Assembly: GCA_051746745.1 (NCBI GenBank)
Contig: JBNJFJ010000023.1
Location: 1-23,402 of the forward strand
Reading direction: 5' to 3'
Origin: Halolactibacillus sp051746745
GTDB lineage: Bacteria; Bacillota; Bacilli; Bacillales; Amphibacillaceae
DNA length: 23,402 bases
Positions 6,501-15,569 of this stretch are shown piece by piece. The notes under the pieces were generated by a model, which ran no database searches, was not told the origin of the DNA, and saw nothing but the letters and a program-made list of their open reading frames with translations. Numbering within the stretch: position 1 is the stretch's first letter; each line of letters opens with the position of its first letter. The position numbers were made by a program, and so were the translations under genes.

Positions 6501-9269
6501 ATGACACAATCAACAAGTAATCAAGATAGATTTATCGCGTTAAGTCGTCAAGCGGCGGCTGAAGGTGCCGTATTAATAAAGAATGATGCGAATGTGTTGC
6601 CACTAAAACCACAGACAAAGGTTGCCCTCTTTGGACGCAGTCAATTTGATTTTTATCGTAGTGGGACCGGCTCAGGTGGGAGCGTGAATGTGCGCTATTC
6701 GGTCAACTTAGTTGAAGGTTTAACCCAAAAAGATGTTGTCCTTAATGAGATGTTAAGAGAGACATATGAAATGTGGTTACAAGACCATCCCTTTGATAAC
6801 GGCGGCGGTGGTTGGGCAATGGAACCGTGGTTTCAGGAAGAAATGCCAATGACACCAGCATTAGTCAGTGAGGCGAAACGCGAATCAGATGTCGCGATTG
6901 TTGTCATCGGCCGGACCGCAGGAGAGGATAAAGATAATCTCGACCAACCGGGAAGTTATCAGCTCACCCGTGACGAAGAAACAATGCTTGATTTGGTCAG
7001 TACAGCTTTTGACCAAGTCGTTGTTGTATTAAATGTCTCGAATATTATTGATATGTCTTGGCTTTTGTCATCACGCTTTGGCGATAGGATCAACAGTGTT
7101 GTCTACGTCTGGCAAGGCGGCATGGAAGGCGGTAATGCGGCAAGTGATATTCTGGTTGGTGACGTGACTCCGAGTGGGAAACTAACAGATACAATCGCTT
7201 ATCGCTTAAATGATTATCCCGCAGCTAAAAACTATGGCGGCGAGGTGAAAAACCTTTACGAAGAAGATATTTATGTCGGTTATCGCTACTTTGAAACGTT
7301 TTGTCCAGAACGGGTCTATTATCCTTTCGGTTATGGTCTGTCGTATACGACCTTTGACTATACGATCGAATCAGCCAAAATCGATCTCAATTGTCCGTCT
7401 GAACTGATTGCAGTCACGGTTAAGGTCACTAATACTGGTACGACCTATAGTGGGAAAGAAGTCATCCAACTGTATATGGAAGCCCCGCAAGGGCAATTAG
7501 GTAAACCGATGTATAGTTTAATCGGTTTTAATAAAACGAACACATTAGCACCAGGTGAATCAGAAATAATAACGCTTCACGTCACAATTGAACAACTCGC
7601 CTCATATGATGAAGTCGGTCAAACCGGTGAGAAAGCAACCTTCGTGTTAGAGAATGGGCACTACCGATTCCATGTCGGTACACATGTTAAAGCATTAAAG
7701 CCTGTATCGTTTAACGGAAAAGATAAAGTGTTATTTAATCATACCGTCATCGCACGGTTAGAAGAAGCGGCCCGTCCGGTGGAAGCATTTATGCGCATGA
7801 AGCCTGGTAAAAAACGAGACAACGGGACGTACCGGCTCATGTATGAGTCAGTACCAACCCGTACGATTGACCTTAAAAATCGAATCGAAGCCCGTCTACC
7901 ACAAGAAATCGACGCGCCAAAAGTGCGCTATACATTACAAGACGTTGCTAATGAACAGATTGATGTAGACACGTTTATTGGTCAGCTGACCAATGAACAA
8001 CTCGCCACGATTGTGAGAGGAGAAGGCATGAGTAGCCCGTATGTCACCCCAGGGACCGCATCAGCGTTTGGGGGTGTTGGTGATGATTTACTCCATTACG
8101 GTGTGCCTATCGCTTGTACTGCCGATGGGCCGTCAGGACTTAGAATGGAGAGTGGCGCTTTTTCAACGCAAGTGCCGATTGGGACTGCACTCAGTGCGAC
8201 TTGGAATGTTGACTTAATCGAAGCGCTCTATACGTGTGAAGGCATTGAAATGCATGAGAATCATGTCGATCTGTTACTTGGACCAGGGATGAATATTCGT
8301 CGTCATCCACTGAATGGCCGTAATTTTGAGTATTTCTCTGAAGACCCACTTATAACCGGAGCCTTTGCGACCGCGGTCACTAAAGGGATTAGAAAAGCGG
8401 GCGTGGAAGCGACACTGAAACACTTTGCTTGTAACAATCAAGAAAAGCACCGCCACACTGTTGATGCGGTCGTGTCTGAACGAGCGCTAAGAGAAATCTA
8501 TTTAAAAGGGTTTGAAATGGCGGTCAAAGACGGACAAGCACGTGCTGTTATGACGGCTTACAATCCTATTAATGGGCACTGGGCTGCTTCTCATTATGAC
8601 TTAGTCACAACGATTCTAAGACGTGAATGGGGATTTGACGGCATTGTGATGACCGATTGGTGGGCGAAGATGAATGATTGTGTGAACGGTGGAAAAGCAC
8701 AAATGACAAGTACGAATCATATGGTGCGCTCAGGCAATGATGTCTATATGGTTGTGAATAATTACGGTGCAGACATTAATTCGGCAGGAGATAATACGCT
8801 TCAGTCGTTAGAAGACGGTACGTTAACTCGGGCAGAGCTCCAACAAGCGGCCAAACGGATCGTTCAACTGTTAATGGCACTGCCGGTATTTGAGCGAAAA
8901 CAAGACGTTAACGAACAAGCGATGACTATTCCCCCACAAGACACGAATCAAAGTGTGGACACGTCTATTGATGCCTCACTTGACTTTAGTGACACAAATG
9001 AACAGATCATTAAAGTAGAAGAACCGGGTGAGTACCGGATCATTGTCGAGCTCATGTCACCACAATCTAATTTAGCTCAAAGCTCGTGCCAATTGATGAT
9101 GAATGACCAGTATGTGACCACAATCCAAACGAACGGGACCGATTCTCATGTGATTAAACAAAAACTTGTGAAAGTCGCATTAGAGAGAGGGGCGTATACA
9201 ATCGCGCTCCGTAATAAGGATGAGATGTTACAGATTCATACGCTCCAGTTTCATCGTGTAAATCAGTAA
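6501..9269 (+). CDS. GH3 beta-glucosidase with inverted domain order
   Basis: Retaining glycoside hydrolase, 922 residues, without a signal peptide, so it acts inside the cell, probably removing glucose from imported beta-gluco-oligosaccharides. Its order is reversed from the usual GH3. The alpha/beta sandwich domain comes first (about 10-280; GRSQFDFYRSGTGSGGSVN is diagnostic), then a fibronectin-III-like domain (about 305-395), then the catalytic TIM barrel (about 490-815). A C-terminal beta-rich domain (about 835-922) resembles a carbohydrate-binding fold. The nucleophile is Asp719 in VMTDWW. The KHFACNNQEKHR motif (640-651) lines the substrate pocket. Glu142 in GRTAGEDKDN is the likely acid/base by analogy with GEGxD loops. 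Inverted GH3 enzymes are known from Ruminococcus albus and Butyrivibrio. AAAGGAGG at 6486-6493 sets the start. The exact substrate is not determined. Confidence 0.92.
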   Translation: MTQSTSNQDRFIALSRQAAAEGAVLIKNDANVLPLKPQTKVALFGRSQFDFYRSGTGSGGSVNVRYSVNLVEGLTQKDVVLNEMLRETYEMWLQDHPFDNGGGGWAMEPWFQEEMPMTPALVSEAKRESDVAIVVIGRTAGEDKDNLDQPGSYQLTRDEETMLDLVSTAFDQVVVVLNVSNIIDMSWLLSSRFGDRINSVVYVWQGGMEGGNAASDILVGDVTPSGKLTDTIAYRLNDYPAAKNYGGEVKNLYEEDIYVGYRYFETFCPERVYYPFGYGLSYTTFDYTIESAKIDLNCPSELIAVTVKVTNTGTTYSGKEVIQLYMEAPQGQLGKPMYSLIGFNKTNTLAPGESEIITLHVTIEQLASYDEVGQTGEKATFVLENGHYRFHVGTHVKALKPVSFNGKDKVLFNHTVIARLEEAARPVEAFMRMKPGKKRDNGTYRLMYESVPTRTIDLKNRIEARLPQEIDAPKVRYTLQDVANEQIDVDTFIGQLTNEQLATIVRGEGMSSPYVTPGTASAFGGVGDDLLHYGVPIACTADGPSGLRMESGAFSTQVPIGTALSATWNVDLIEALYTCEGIEMHENHVDLLLGPGMNIRRHPLNGRNFEYFSEDPLITGAFATAVTKGIRKAGVEATLKHFACNNQEKHRHTVDAVVSERALREIYLKGFEMAVKDGQARAVMTAYNPINGHWAASHYDLVTTILRREWGFDGIVMTDWWAKMNDCVNGGKAQMTSTNHMVRSGNDVYMVVNNYGADINSAGDNTLQSLEDGTLTRAELQQAAKRIVQLLMALPVFERKQDVNEQAMTIPPQDTNQSVDTSIDASLDFSDTNEQIIKVEEPGEYRIIVELMSPQSNLAQSSCQLMMNDQYVTTIQTNGTDSHVIKQKLVKVALERGAYTIALRNKDEMLQIHTLQFHRVNQ

Positions 9270-9305
9270 TGAACTACAGTAAGAGGATAAATAGAGACAC
9301 CAAAA

Positions 9306-9343
9306 CACCCCTGACATTATTAACTTGTCAGGGGTGCTTTGAT
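9306..9343. terminator. Bidirectional terminator between GH3 and EAL genes
   Basis: CACCCCTGACA (9306-9316) and TGTCAGGGGTG (9326-9336) form a perfect 11-bp stem. CTTTGATGTTT follows on the plus strand and TTTTGGTGTC on the minus strand. It serves two convergent genes. Confidence 0.8.
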
Positions 9344-9345
9344 GT

Positions 9346-10350
9346 TTAAAGAGCAGTTAAATCAATGGAAGGTTCCTTGAGTGGTTCACTTTCAGGTTTA
9401 CCGAATAAGTAGCCTTGGAATAAATCAAAACCAGCCTGTTTCAACCAATTAAACTCTTCGACTGTTTCAACACCTTCTGCCAGTGCCATCGCCCCAAACT
9501 TATCGCGTAACTTTAAAATTTCTTTCGCAACGCGTTGTTTTTCAACATCCGTGTCAACATCACGCACGAACATAAGGTCCAGCTTAATGTAAGGCGGTTG
9601 TAGTTCTTTTAAGAAGTTGAGTGTATTGTAACCACTCCCCACATCATCTAAGGCATATTGAAAACCATTATCTTGATAGTATTTAAGGATAGAATGCAAG
9701 TGGTCGGTATCTTTCACTTGTTCTGTCTCAACCACTTCAAACACAAACCGTGAGCTATCAATCTCAAGTGCATGCGCAAGGTCGGTCGTTGTTTTTAAAC
9801 AAAATTCAGGTGTATAGATGGTGGTTGGGATAAAATTGATAAAGGCTTTTTGATTGGGTAATAACCGTTTCACTTGACGCACCGCATGAATCCGGCAAAT
9901 CCGGTCTAAAGCGAATGTTCGGCCCCGCATTTTAGCAGCGGGAAACATCACATCAGGAAAGACACGGTTGTCGTCTTTATCGACAAACCGTGATAACATC
10001 TCATAGGCATAAATCTCGCCATCCGGCTTAATAATCGGTTGAAAATGCATGCGAATGTATGGCTCAAACAGTAAGTCATCGACCCAAGAGGCGTCTTGAT
10101 AATCTTTAAAGTCAGCAAGCGGTAACCAATCATAAGTATTGATTTGAAATTCAACATCGGTCGTTAAGTCCATTGCCTCGAGAAAGTCAACCAGTTCTCT
10201 TGCGCCTTGTTCATGCGTGGTTAAGTAATGATCTTTTATATCCATTGGAAAGTCCTGTTGGGTAAAGTGTTTATGAATCAAGTGGATGATGTCTTTATTA
10301 AGGGAAAAGCTAATTTTTTGTCCAACAATCGTACAGTGGGGACAGGGCAT
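9346..10350 (-). CDS. Stand-alone EAL-domain cyclic-di-GMP phosphodiesterase
   Basis: Predicted cytosolic enzyme of 334 residues that hydrolyses c-di-GMP to pGpG. The EAL domain occupies about residues 95-322. Catalytic positions appear intact although the signature is EML rather than EAL: Glu117, Arg121, Asn172 (INF), Glu205 (FEVVE), Asp235 and Asp236 (DDVGSGY), Lys256 (KLD), Glu292 (AEGVET) and Gln312 (FQGYLFG). This supports activity rather than a degenerate receptor. The first 95 residues lack a recognised sensor domain but start with CPHC (Cys3, Cys6), a possible metal or redox site. The ribosome site AAGGAGG lies 8-14 bases upstream. No GGDEF domain and no membrane segment are seen. It is a single gene, unrelated in function to its neighbours as far as can be seen. 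Confidence 0.88.
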   Translation of the reverse strand: MPCPHCTIVGQKISFSLNKDIIHLIHKHFTQQDFPMDIKDHYLTTHEQGARELVDFLEAMDLTTDVEFQINTYDWLPLADFKDYQDASWVDDLLFEPYIRMHFQPIIKPDGEIYAYEMLSRFVDKDDNRVFPDVMFPAAKMRGRTFALDRICRIHAVRQVKRLLPNQKAFINFIPTTIYTPEFCLKTTTDLAHALEIDSSRFVFEVVETEQVKDTDHLHSILKYYQDNGFQYALDDVGSGYNTLNFLKELQPPYIKLDLMFVRDVDTDVEKQRVAKEILKLRDKFGAMALAEGVETVEEFNWLKQAGFDLFQGYLFGKPESEPLKEPSIDLTAL

Positions 10351-10394
10351 AGTAGTGTCCTCCTTCTTAATTTTCGGTCATTATAACTAGCCTT

Positions 10395-10423
10395 ATTATA
10401 CCATAGTCACTCAACCATGTATA
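10395..10423 (-). promoter_or_regulatory. Promoter of the EAL gene
   Basis: On the minus strand a perfect TATAAT (10395-10400) is preceded by TG one base upstream (extended -10). A weak -35, TATACA (10418-10423), lies at 17-bp spacing. It is about 45 bases before the start codon. A second TATAAT at 10380-10385 could also contribute. Confidence 0.6.
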
Positions 10424-10434
10424 AAATAGTGCAT

Positions 10435-10469
10435 AAAAATAGCACGTAACCAACAGGTGGCTACGTGCT
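10435..10469 (-). terminator. fruA terminator
   Basis: AGCACGTA (10441-10448) pairs with TACGTGCT (10462-10469), with a CCA/TGG inner helix. On the minus strand the stem is followed by ATTTTTATGC. Confidence 0.7.
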
Positions 10470-10475
10470 TTAAAA

Positions 10476-10543
10476 GTGAGATAAAAGTATGGACGTCTCA
10501 CAGTGGATTAACTGTGACACTTTAGTTGAACTTAAAGTGAGAC
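10476..10543 (-). other. Structured 3' region of fruA mRNA with competing stems
   Basis: Directly after the fruA stop are GTCT (10495-10498), hairpin CACAGT/ACTGTG (10499-10516), hairpin CACTTTA/TAAAGTG (10518-10539) and AGAC (10540-10543), so a closed three-way junction can form. A further GTGAGA at 10476-10481 can pair with TCTCAC at 10496-10501 and so compete. The terminator lies just beyond. Function unknown; it may be a stability element or a 3'-derived RNA. Confidence 0.4.
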
Positions 10544-10545
10544 CG

Positions 10546-12411
10546 TTAGGCCTTAATTGGTTTTTTTAACATACCGAGCATAACGGCTGAGACTACAGCC
10601 CCAATTAAGATTGAAACAATGTACATGAGTGCACTACCTTCTACTAGTGGAATAACGAAGATCCCACCGTGTGGTGCTGGAAGACCAATCTCAAAGAACA
10701 TCGATAACGCACCAGCGATACCTGAACCAACGACGAGTGACGGAATCACACGTCCTGGGTCAGCAGCCGCAAATGGAATCGCACCTTCGGTGATAAAGCT
10801 GGCCCCCATAATAATGTTAGACACACCGGCGTCACGTTCTTCTTTAGTAAAGCGATTTCTAAAGACAAAAGTCGCAAGGGCAATACCAAGAGGTGGCACC
10901 ATACCACCAGCCATAATCGCGGCGTGTGGTGTTAAGAATCCTTCAGCAATCATCGCAATACCAAATGTATAAGCGGCTTTATTAATTGGACCACCCATAT
11001 CAACGGCCATCATCCCACCAAGAATTAACCCGAGTAAAATCGCATTGCCTGTGCCGAGTGATTGTAGCCAATCACCAAGGGCGGTATTAAAGGCGCCGAC
11101 AGGTTTTTCAATAACGAAGAACATAATCATTCCGGTTGTGAAAATACCGAGTAACGGATAGATGAGAATTGTTTTAATCCCGTCAAGTGACTGAGGGATA
11201 TTAGCGAAGAGTTTCTTCAATAGGACGACAATGTAACCGGCCATAAAACCGGCAATTAAACCACCAAGGAAACCACTCGTTCCTTGCGCTGCCATAAAGC
11301 CACCAACCATACCAGGAGCAAGTCCAGGCCGGTCAGCGATACTCATCGCAATAAACCCAGCAAGTACCGGGATCATGAGACCAAAGGCATTTCCGCCACC
11401 GATGGTATTTAAGGCTTGAGCAAATTGATTATACGTCTCATGGCCTTCCACGTGTGACTCAATCCCAAACATAAACCCAAGTGCGATTAAAATCCCGCCC
11501 CCAACAACGAACGGTAACATGTGACTCACACCATTCATTAAGTGACGATAAAAGGCATTCTTTTGTTTACCACTTGTTGCGCCACTTGAACGTTCGCCAC
11601 TACCACGGTAAACAGGGGCATCACTCCTTAACGCTTCATTAATGAGTTCTTTAGGACGACGAATTCCGTCCGTGACACCTGCTTGAATTAACACTTTGCC
11701 GCTAAAACGTTCTTTATCAACGTTCGTATCAGAGGCAATAATAATCGCATCGGCTGACGCGATCTCTTCATCGGTTAAGACGTTTTTCGCTCCACCAGAC
11801 CCGCGTGTTTCTACTTTAATATCAACACCTAAGTCTTTGGCTTTTGCTTTTAAGGCATCTGCCGCCATATAGGTGTGGGCAATACCGGTTGGACAACCCG
11901 TCACCGCAAGTATGCGTTTATTTGAGTTACTCATCTGTGATTCACCTTCCTCGCGTTCAGCTTCTTTTTGGTCAATTAAGGTTAAGACAGCGTCTTTGGA
12001 TGATGCCTGTAATAGCGCCTCGCGGAAACTTTCATCCATCAACATGCTAGAAAGACGGGCTAACGTGTCAAGATGTTCATTATTCGCGCCAACAGGTGCC
12101 GCGATCATAAAGAATAGATGACTGTCTTTGCCGTCAAGCGCATCGTAATCGACACCTGATTGACTGCGACCAAACGCAATCGCCGGTGTTTTAACGGCCT
12201 TTGACTTCGCGTGTGGAATCGCAATACCATCGCCAATCCCGGTCGATGTGTGCGCTTCACGTGCTTCAATGTCTGATCTAAACTGATGCTTGTCATTGAT
12301 CTTTCCTGCTGATGACAACACCTCAACAAGTTCATCAATGGCCGTTCCTTTTGATGTGGCCGACATGTCCAGCTGGATCGTGTCTTTGGTCAACAATTCA
12401 GTGATTTTCAT
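10546..12411 (-). CDS. fruA: Fructose-type PTS transporter EIIABC
   Basis: Membrane phosphotransferase that imports fructose as fructose-1-phosphate using phosphate from HPr. All three parts are in one 621-residue chain. EIIA is residues 1-150 with the phosphorylated His67 in GIAIPHAKS. EIIB is about 165-262 with Cys173 in AVTGCPTGIAHTY. EIIC is about 285-621 with many helices and the PGLAPGMVGGF and GGPINKAAYTFG loops. Length and order match Bacillus FruA. The ribosome site AGGAGGGG precedes the ATG. fruA usually follows fruR and fruK; neither is next to it here, so the 1-phosphofructokinase must be elsewhere. Its own promoter carries a cre-like palindrome. A related hexose or hexitol as substrate cannot be excluded. 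Confidence 0.92.
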   Translation of the reverse strand: MKITELLTKDTIQLDMSATSKGTAIDELVEVLSSAGKINDKHQFRSDIEAREAHTSTGIGDGIAIPHAKSKAVKTPAIAFGRSQSGVDYDALDGKDSHLFFMIAAPVGANNEHLDTLARLSSMLMDESFREALLQASSKDAVLTLIDQKEAEREEGESQMSNSNKRILAVTGCPTGIAHTYMAADALKAKAKDLGVDIKVETRGSGGAKNVLTDEEIASADAIIIASDTNVDKERFSGKVLIQAGVTDGIRRPKELINEALRSDAPVYRGSGERSSGATSGKQKNAFYRHLMNGVSHMLPFVVGGGILIALGFMFGIESHVEGHETYNQFAQALNTIGGGNAFGLMIPVLAGFIAMSIADRPGLAPGMVGGFMAAQGTSGFLGGLIAGFMAGYIVVLLKKLFANIPQSLDGIKTILIYPLLGIFTTGMIMFFVIEKPVGAFNTALGDWLQSLGTGNAILLGLILGGMMAVDMGGPINKAAYTFGIAMIAEGFLTPHAAIMAGGMVPPLGIALATFVFRNRFTKEERDAGVSNIIMGASFITEGAIPFAAADPGRVIPSLVVGSGIAGALSMFFEIGLPAPHGGIFVIPLVEGSALMYIVSILIGAVVSAVMLGMLKKPIKA

Positions 12412-12768
12412 GTTCTTACCCCTCCTAATAATTAAATGACTGACGGTAAAAATAAAAGATAAAAGTGCTTGTTTGTTACTATAGTTTTATCATAACTGAA
12501 ACGCTTTCAAAAATCAATCATTTTCTATCATTTTATTTCAAAATAAATCAAATAAAATCAAAAGTGATTGTTTTAAAAGCTATTCTTACCCCGTCTTATG
12601 TTCACAAAAAGCTTAAACGAATGGGGTTACGGCGGAGGAGATAAGGGTAGAAAGTATATGTTGCGCATAGAAAAGAATAGAAGGGTCGAAGGAAAATTAG
12701 CGAATCGATGAAAGAGGTAAGATACCAGTTGATTGAAAATGAATGTTTTTGATGGGAATGAAGATAAA
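12412..12768. other. Intergenic region between fruA and ppc
   Basis: It contains the fruA ribosome site, promoter and cre-like site (12489-12517) and, just upstream of them, an AT-rich block (12512-12565) with repeated ATCA/AATCAA motifs that may serve as an UP element or activator sites. From about 12570 to 12768 I see no gene, promoter or clear repeat. The short open frames there lack family features. Confidence 0.5.
12489..12517 (-). promoter_or_regulatory. fruA promoter with cre-like site in the spacer
   Basis: On the minus strand, -35 TTGATT (12512-12517), 17-bp spacer, -10 TATGAT (12489-12494). The spacer holds the 13-bp interrupted palindrome TGAAAGCGTTTCA (12497-12509). This is cre-like but one base shorter than the 14-bp consensus, so CcpA binding is plausible but not assured; a LacI/FruR-type repressor is the alternative. 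Confidence 0.65.
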
Positions 12769-12799
12769 ACAAAAAAAACCTCCGCGCGAGGCGCGGAGG
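12769..12799 (-). terminator. ppc terminator
   Basis: CCTCCGCGC (12779-12787) and GCGCGGAGG (12791-12799) form a 9-bp GC-rich stem with a three-base loop. On the minus strand it is followed by eight T. It starts 16 bases after the ppc stop. Confidence 0.9.
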
Positions 12800-12815
12800 G
12801 AGGAGTGTATGTCCA

Positions 12816-15569
12816 TCAACCGGTGTTACGTAAACCAGCCGCAATACCGTTGATAGTGAGTAAGACTTCACCGAGGAGTTCATTAAACTCTTCTGAGTCT
12901 TCTTCAACTTGACGTAAGCGACTCACAAGTTGCACTTGAATTAAGTTCAGTGGGTCAACGAGTGGGTTACGTAAGCGTACCGATTCTTTAATGTTTGGTT
13001 GGTGATCCATTAAATCATCTTGTTGGGCGATTTGTAGGACCATTTCTTTTGTTTTCTTATGTTCTTCACGGATATCGTTAAAGATTCTCACTGCCATGTC
13101 TTGGTCATCAATCATATCGGTGTAAGCATCCGCAATATCCAAATCAGCTTTTGTCAGCGCCATTTGTAAGTTGTTGATGGTCGCATGGAAGAATGGCCAT
13201 TGTTGGTACATTTCGCGTAACAGTTGAATGTTGCCTGTTTCCTCTAAGTACGCTTTTAAACCGGTTCCCGCTGCGTACCATGCCGGAATCAACTGACGTG
13301 ATTGTGTCCACGCAAATACCCACGGGATGGCACGTAAATCTTCAAACCGGTTACTGCCTTTACGTTTCATTGGACGTGAGCCGATATTTAAGGCCCCAAG
13401 TTCGTTTAAAGGTGTCCCTTGGTTAAAGTACGATAAGAACTGATCATCGTTAAAGACAAGGTCTTGATATTTCTTCAGTGACACTTCAGAAATATAGGCC
13501 ATCGCATCTTTTGCTTCATCAGATGGCATCTCGCGATGCTTTTCTGTTTGTCTAATACCGGCAATAGAAGTGAGTAAGACACTGGTCGCTTGTTCGAGTG
13601 AGCGATACGCAATGTCAGGAATTAAGTAACGAGAAGACAGCACTTCCCCTTGTTCAGTAATCTTCACACCGTCACCAAGTGTAATCGGTGGTTGTGACAA
13701 GAGACTAGAGTATAGTGGACCGCCCCCACGACCGAGAGAACCACCACGTCCGTGGAAGAACTTCAGTTTCACACCGTAGCTTGAAGCTGTCGAGTGAATA
13801 TCTTCTTGTGCTTTATATAGCTCCCAGTTAGCGGTTAAGTTCCCACCATCTTTAGACCCATCAGAATACCCTAACATAATTTCTTGTGAGTCCCCGCGCG
13901 CTTCAATATGCTTACGGTATAACGGAATATCAAACAAGCTTTTAATGATATGCGGGCCATTCTTTAGGTCATCGATTGTTTCTAGGAGTGGCGCCACGTG
14001 CAGACGACTCTTCACATGTCCGTCTGGATAGACGCGGTAAAGTCCCACTTCTTTTGCGAGTACGAGGACTTCTAATACATCACTCACAGCTTCTGCCATA
14101 CTGATTAAGTAGACTTCAATCGCGCGTTCACCGAAGGTATCTTTCGCAAGCTTAATCGTTCTAAATGTCTCAATCATCTCTTGAGAGGCGTCTGTAAACT
14201 CATCATAAATCGAGATAAGTGGACGAGGATCTTGCAAGACTTTAATTAAGACGTGTTGCTTTTCGCCCTCAGACAGTGATTTATAATCATCACTGATCCC
14301 AACTTGACGCAAGATTTCTGTAATCGTTGCTTCATGTTCCCCGCTATGGTTACGCACGTCAAGTGTTGCTAAATGGAACCCAAATAGCTGTACTTGGCGA
14401 ATAATATGACGTAATATTTTGACCGGGTTATTTTTCGGATGGTGATTCTCGAGTGAATCTTGAATGAGCATTAAATCTTCTCTTAACGCATGGGCATCCA
14501 TATAAGCACCTGGTTGGTCTTCTGATGTGAGTCTTAACCGGCGCATCACCATCCCAAGTTTGACACGGTAAGCCTCATCGGCTTTATGCCAACCACGGTA
14601 GTTCAGTTCGGCTTTATCTTTTTCAATCGATGTAAGTAATGCTTCACTCACATCAACTTTTTTTGTTGATTGTGAGAGCTTTTCTTTTAACTTATCAATC
14701 GATTCCATATATTTAGTTAAAACAAGTGCACGCTGTTCTTTTAACGTTTTATAGGTGATTTTAGCGGTGACATTCGGGTTACCGTCACGGTCTCCACCAA
14801 TCCATGAACCAAAGCGTAAGAAAGCAGGCACGTGGAAGCGATGAGAATATTTTTCGTAAAGTAAGTCTTCTAAGTCTTGGTGCAGGACAGGTAAGACATT
14901 AAAAAGGACTTTATCGAAGAAATATAAGCCGTTAGAAACTTCTTTCATAACGGACGGTTTCTTCTCACGAATCTCTGCTGTTTGCCAAAGAATCGTCATC
15001 TCTGTTTCAATTTCCTCTTGGATCACTTTCTTATCGTAACGTGTATAAGAAAATTCCCATTGTTTTAAGAGATCAGCAATTCGTTGGTGAATCCGTAGCA
15101 TCGTCCGACGGGTCGCTTCGGTTGGGTGAGCCGTAATGACAAGTTCAAGTGACAAGTCTTCTAATGCTTTTTCGACTTGGTCAATGGAAATATCATGATT
15201 GAAAAGTTCATTCACCCCAGCCTCTAGAGAACGCGGTTGGATGATCGTATCATCTTCCATTTGATATTCTCTACGACGTCTGATGCGGTAGTTTTGTTCA
15301 GCAATGTTATAAAGTTGAAGGTTAACACTGAAAGCACGAATCACTTTGTTTCTAAGTTCAGGTGCGAGTTTCATAATTTCTTGATTGAGTTGATCAAAGT
15401 TACTTGGAGAGGCTTCATCCCTGAGCGCTTTTGATAGCTTGCGGAAATATTTCACCGTCTCTAGTAATTCTTCTCCACCTTCATTAAACAGCACGCTGTC
15501 AAGAATGTCATTTAAATAGACGACGTCTTGATTCAGTGTGGTGTTTCCTCTGGTTTGTTGTTGATGCAT
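12816..15569 (-). CDS. ppc: Phosphoenolpyruvate carboxylase
   Basis: Anaplerotic cytosolic enzyme that adds bicarbonate to PEP to give oxaloacetate. The 917-residue product shows the family landmarks: catalytic His148 in VITAHPTEATRRT; GSWIGGDRDGNP; GWHKADEAYR; FHGRGGSLGRGGGP with His606; GYSDGSKDGG just before it; and the invariant C-terminal RNTG. The frame opens with a TTG six codons earlier, but AAAGGAAG, inside that extension, is placed correctly for the ATG at 15569. Both promoter and terminator are present, so the gene is a single unit. Many Bacillus species rely on pyruvate carboxylase instead, so ppc adds a little to the picture of a fermentative or facultative lineage. Confidence 0.97.
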   Translation of the reverse strand: MHQQQTRGNTTLNQDVVYLNDILDSVLFNEGGEELLETVKYFRKLSKALRDEASPSNFDQLNQEIMKLAPELRNKVIRAFSVNLQLYNIAEQNYRIRRRREYQMEDDTIIQPRSLEAGVNELFNHDISIDQVEKALEDLSLELVITAHPTEATRRTMLRIHQRIADLLKQWEFSYTRYDKKVIQEEIETEMTILWQTAEIREKKPSVMKEVSNGLYFFDKVLFNVLPVLHQDLEDLLYEKYSHRFHVPAFLRFGSWIGGDRDGNPNVTAKITYKTLKEQRALVLTKYMESIDKLKEKLSQSTKKVDVSEALLTSIEKDKAELNYRGWHKADEAYRVKLGMVMRRLRLTSEDQPGAYMDAHALREDLMLIQDSLENHHPKNNPVKILRHIIRQVQLFGFHLATLDVRNHSGEHEATITEILRQVGISDDYKSLSEGEKQHVLIKVLQDPRPLISIYDEFTDASQEMIETFRTIKLAKDTFGERAIEVYLISMAEAVSDVLEVLVLAKEVGLYRVYPDGHVKSRLHVAPLLETIDDLKNGPHIIKSLFDIPLYRKHIEARGDSQEIMLGYSDGSKDGGNLTANWELYKAQEDIHSTASSYGVKLKFFHGRGGSLGRGGGPLYSSLLSQPPITLGDGVKITEQGEVLSSRYLIPDIAYRSLEQATSVLLTSIAGIRQTEKHREMPSDEAKDAMAYISEVSLKKYQDLVFNDDQFLSYFNQGTPLNELGALNIGSRPMKRKGSNRFEDLRAIPWVFAWTQSRQLIPAWYAAGTGLKAYLEETGNIQLLREMYQQWPFFHATINNLQMALTKADLDIADAYTDMIDDQDMAVRIFNDIREEHKKTKEMVLQIAQQDDLMDHQPNIKESVRLRNPLVDPLNLIQVQLVSRLRQVEEDSEEFNELLGEVLLTINGIAAGLRNTG

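Noticed and set aside
12658..12711. Short plus-strand frame (17 codons) after a GGAGGAG sequence
   Set aside because: No promoter, terminator or recognisable product; the purine-rich stretch is 14 or more bases from the ATG.
12602..12907. 101-codon minus-strand frame downstream of ppc
   Set aside because: It overlaps the ppc 3' end and runs through its terminator; the translation is not protein-like.
13193..13426. Plus-strand open frame inside ppc
   Set aside because: Shadow of the catalytic C-terminal half of PEP carboxylase, which is intact in the other strand.
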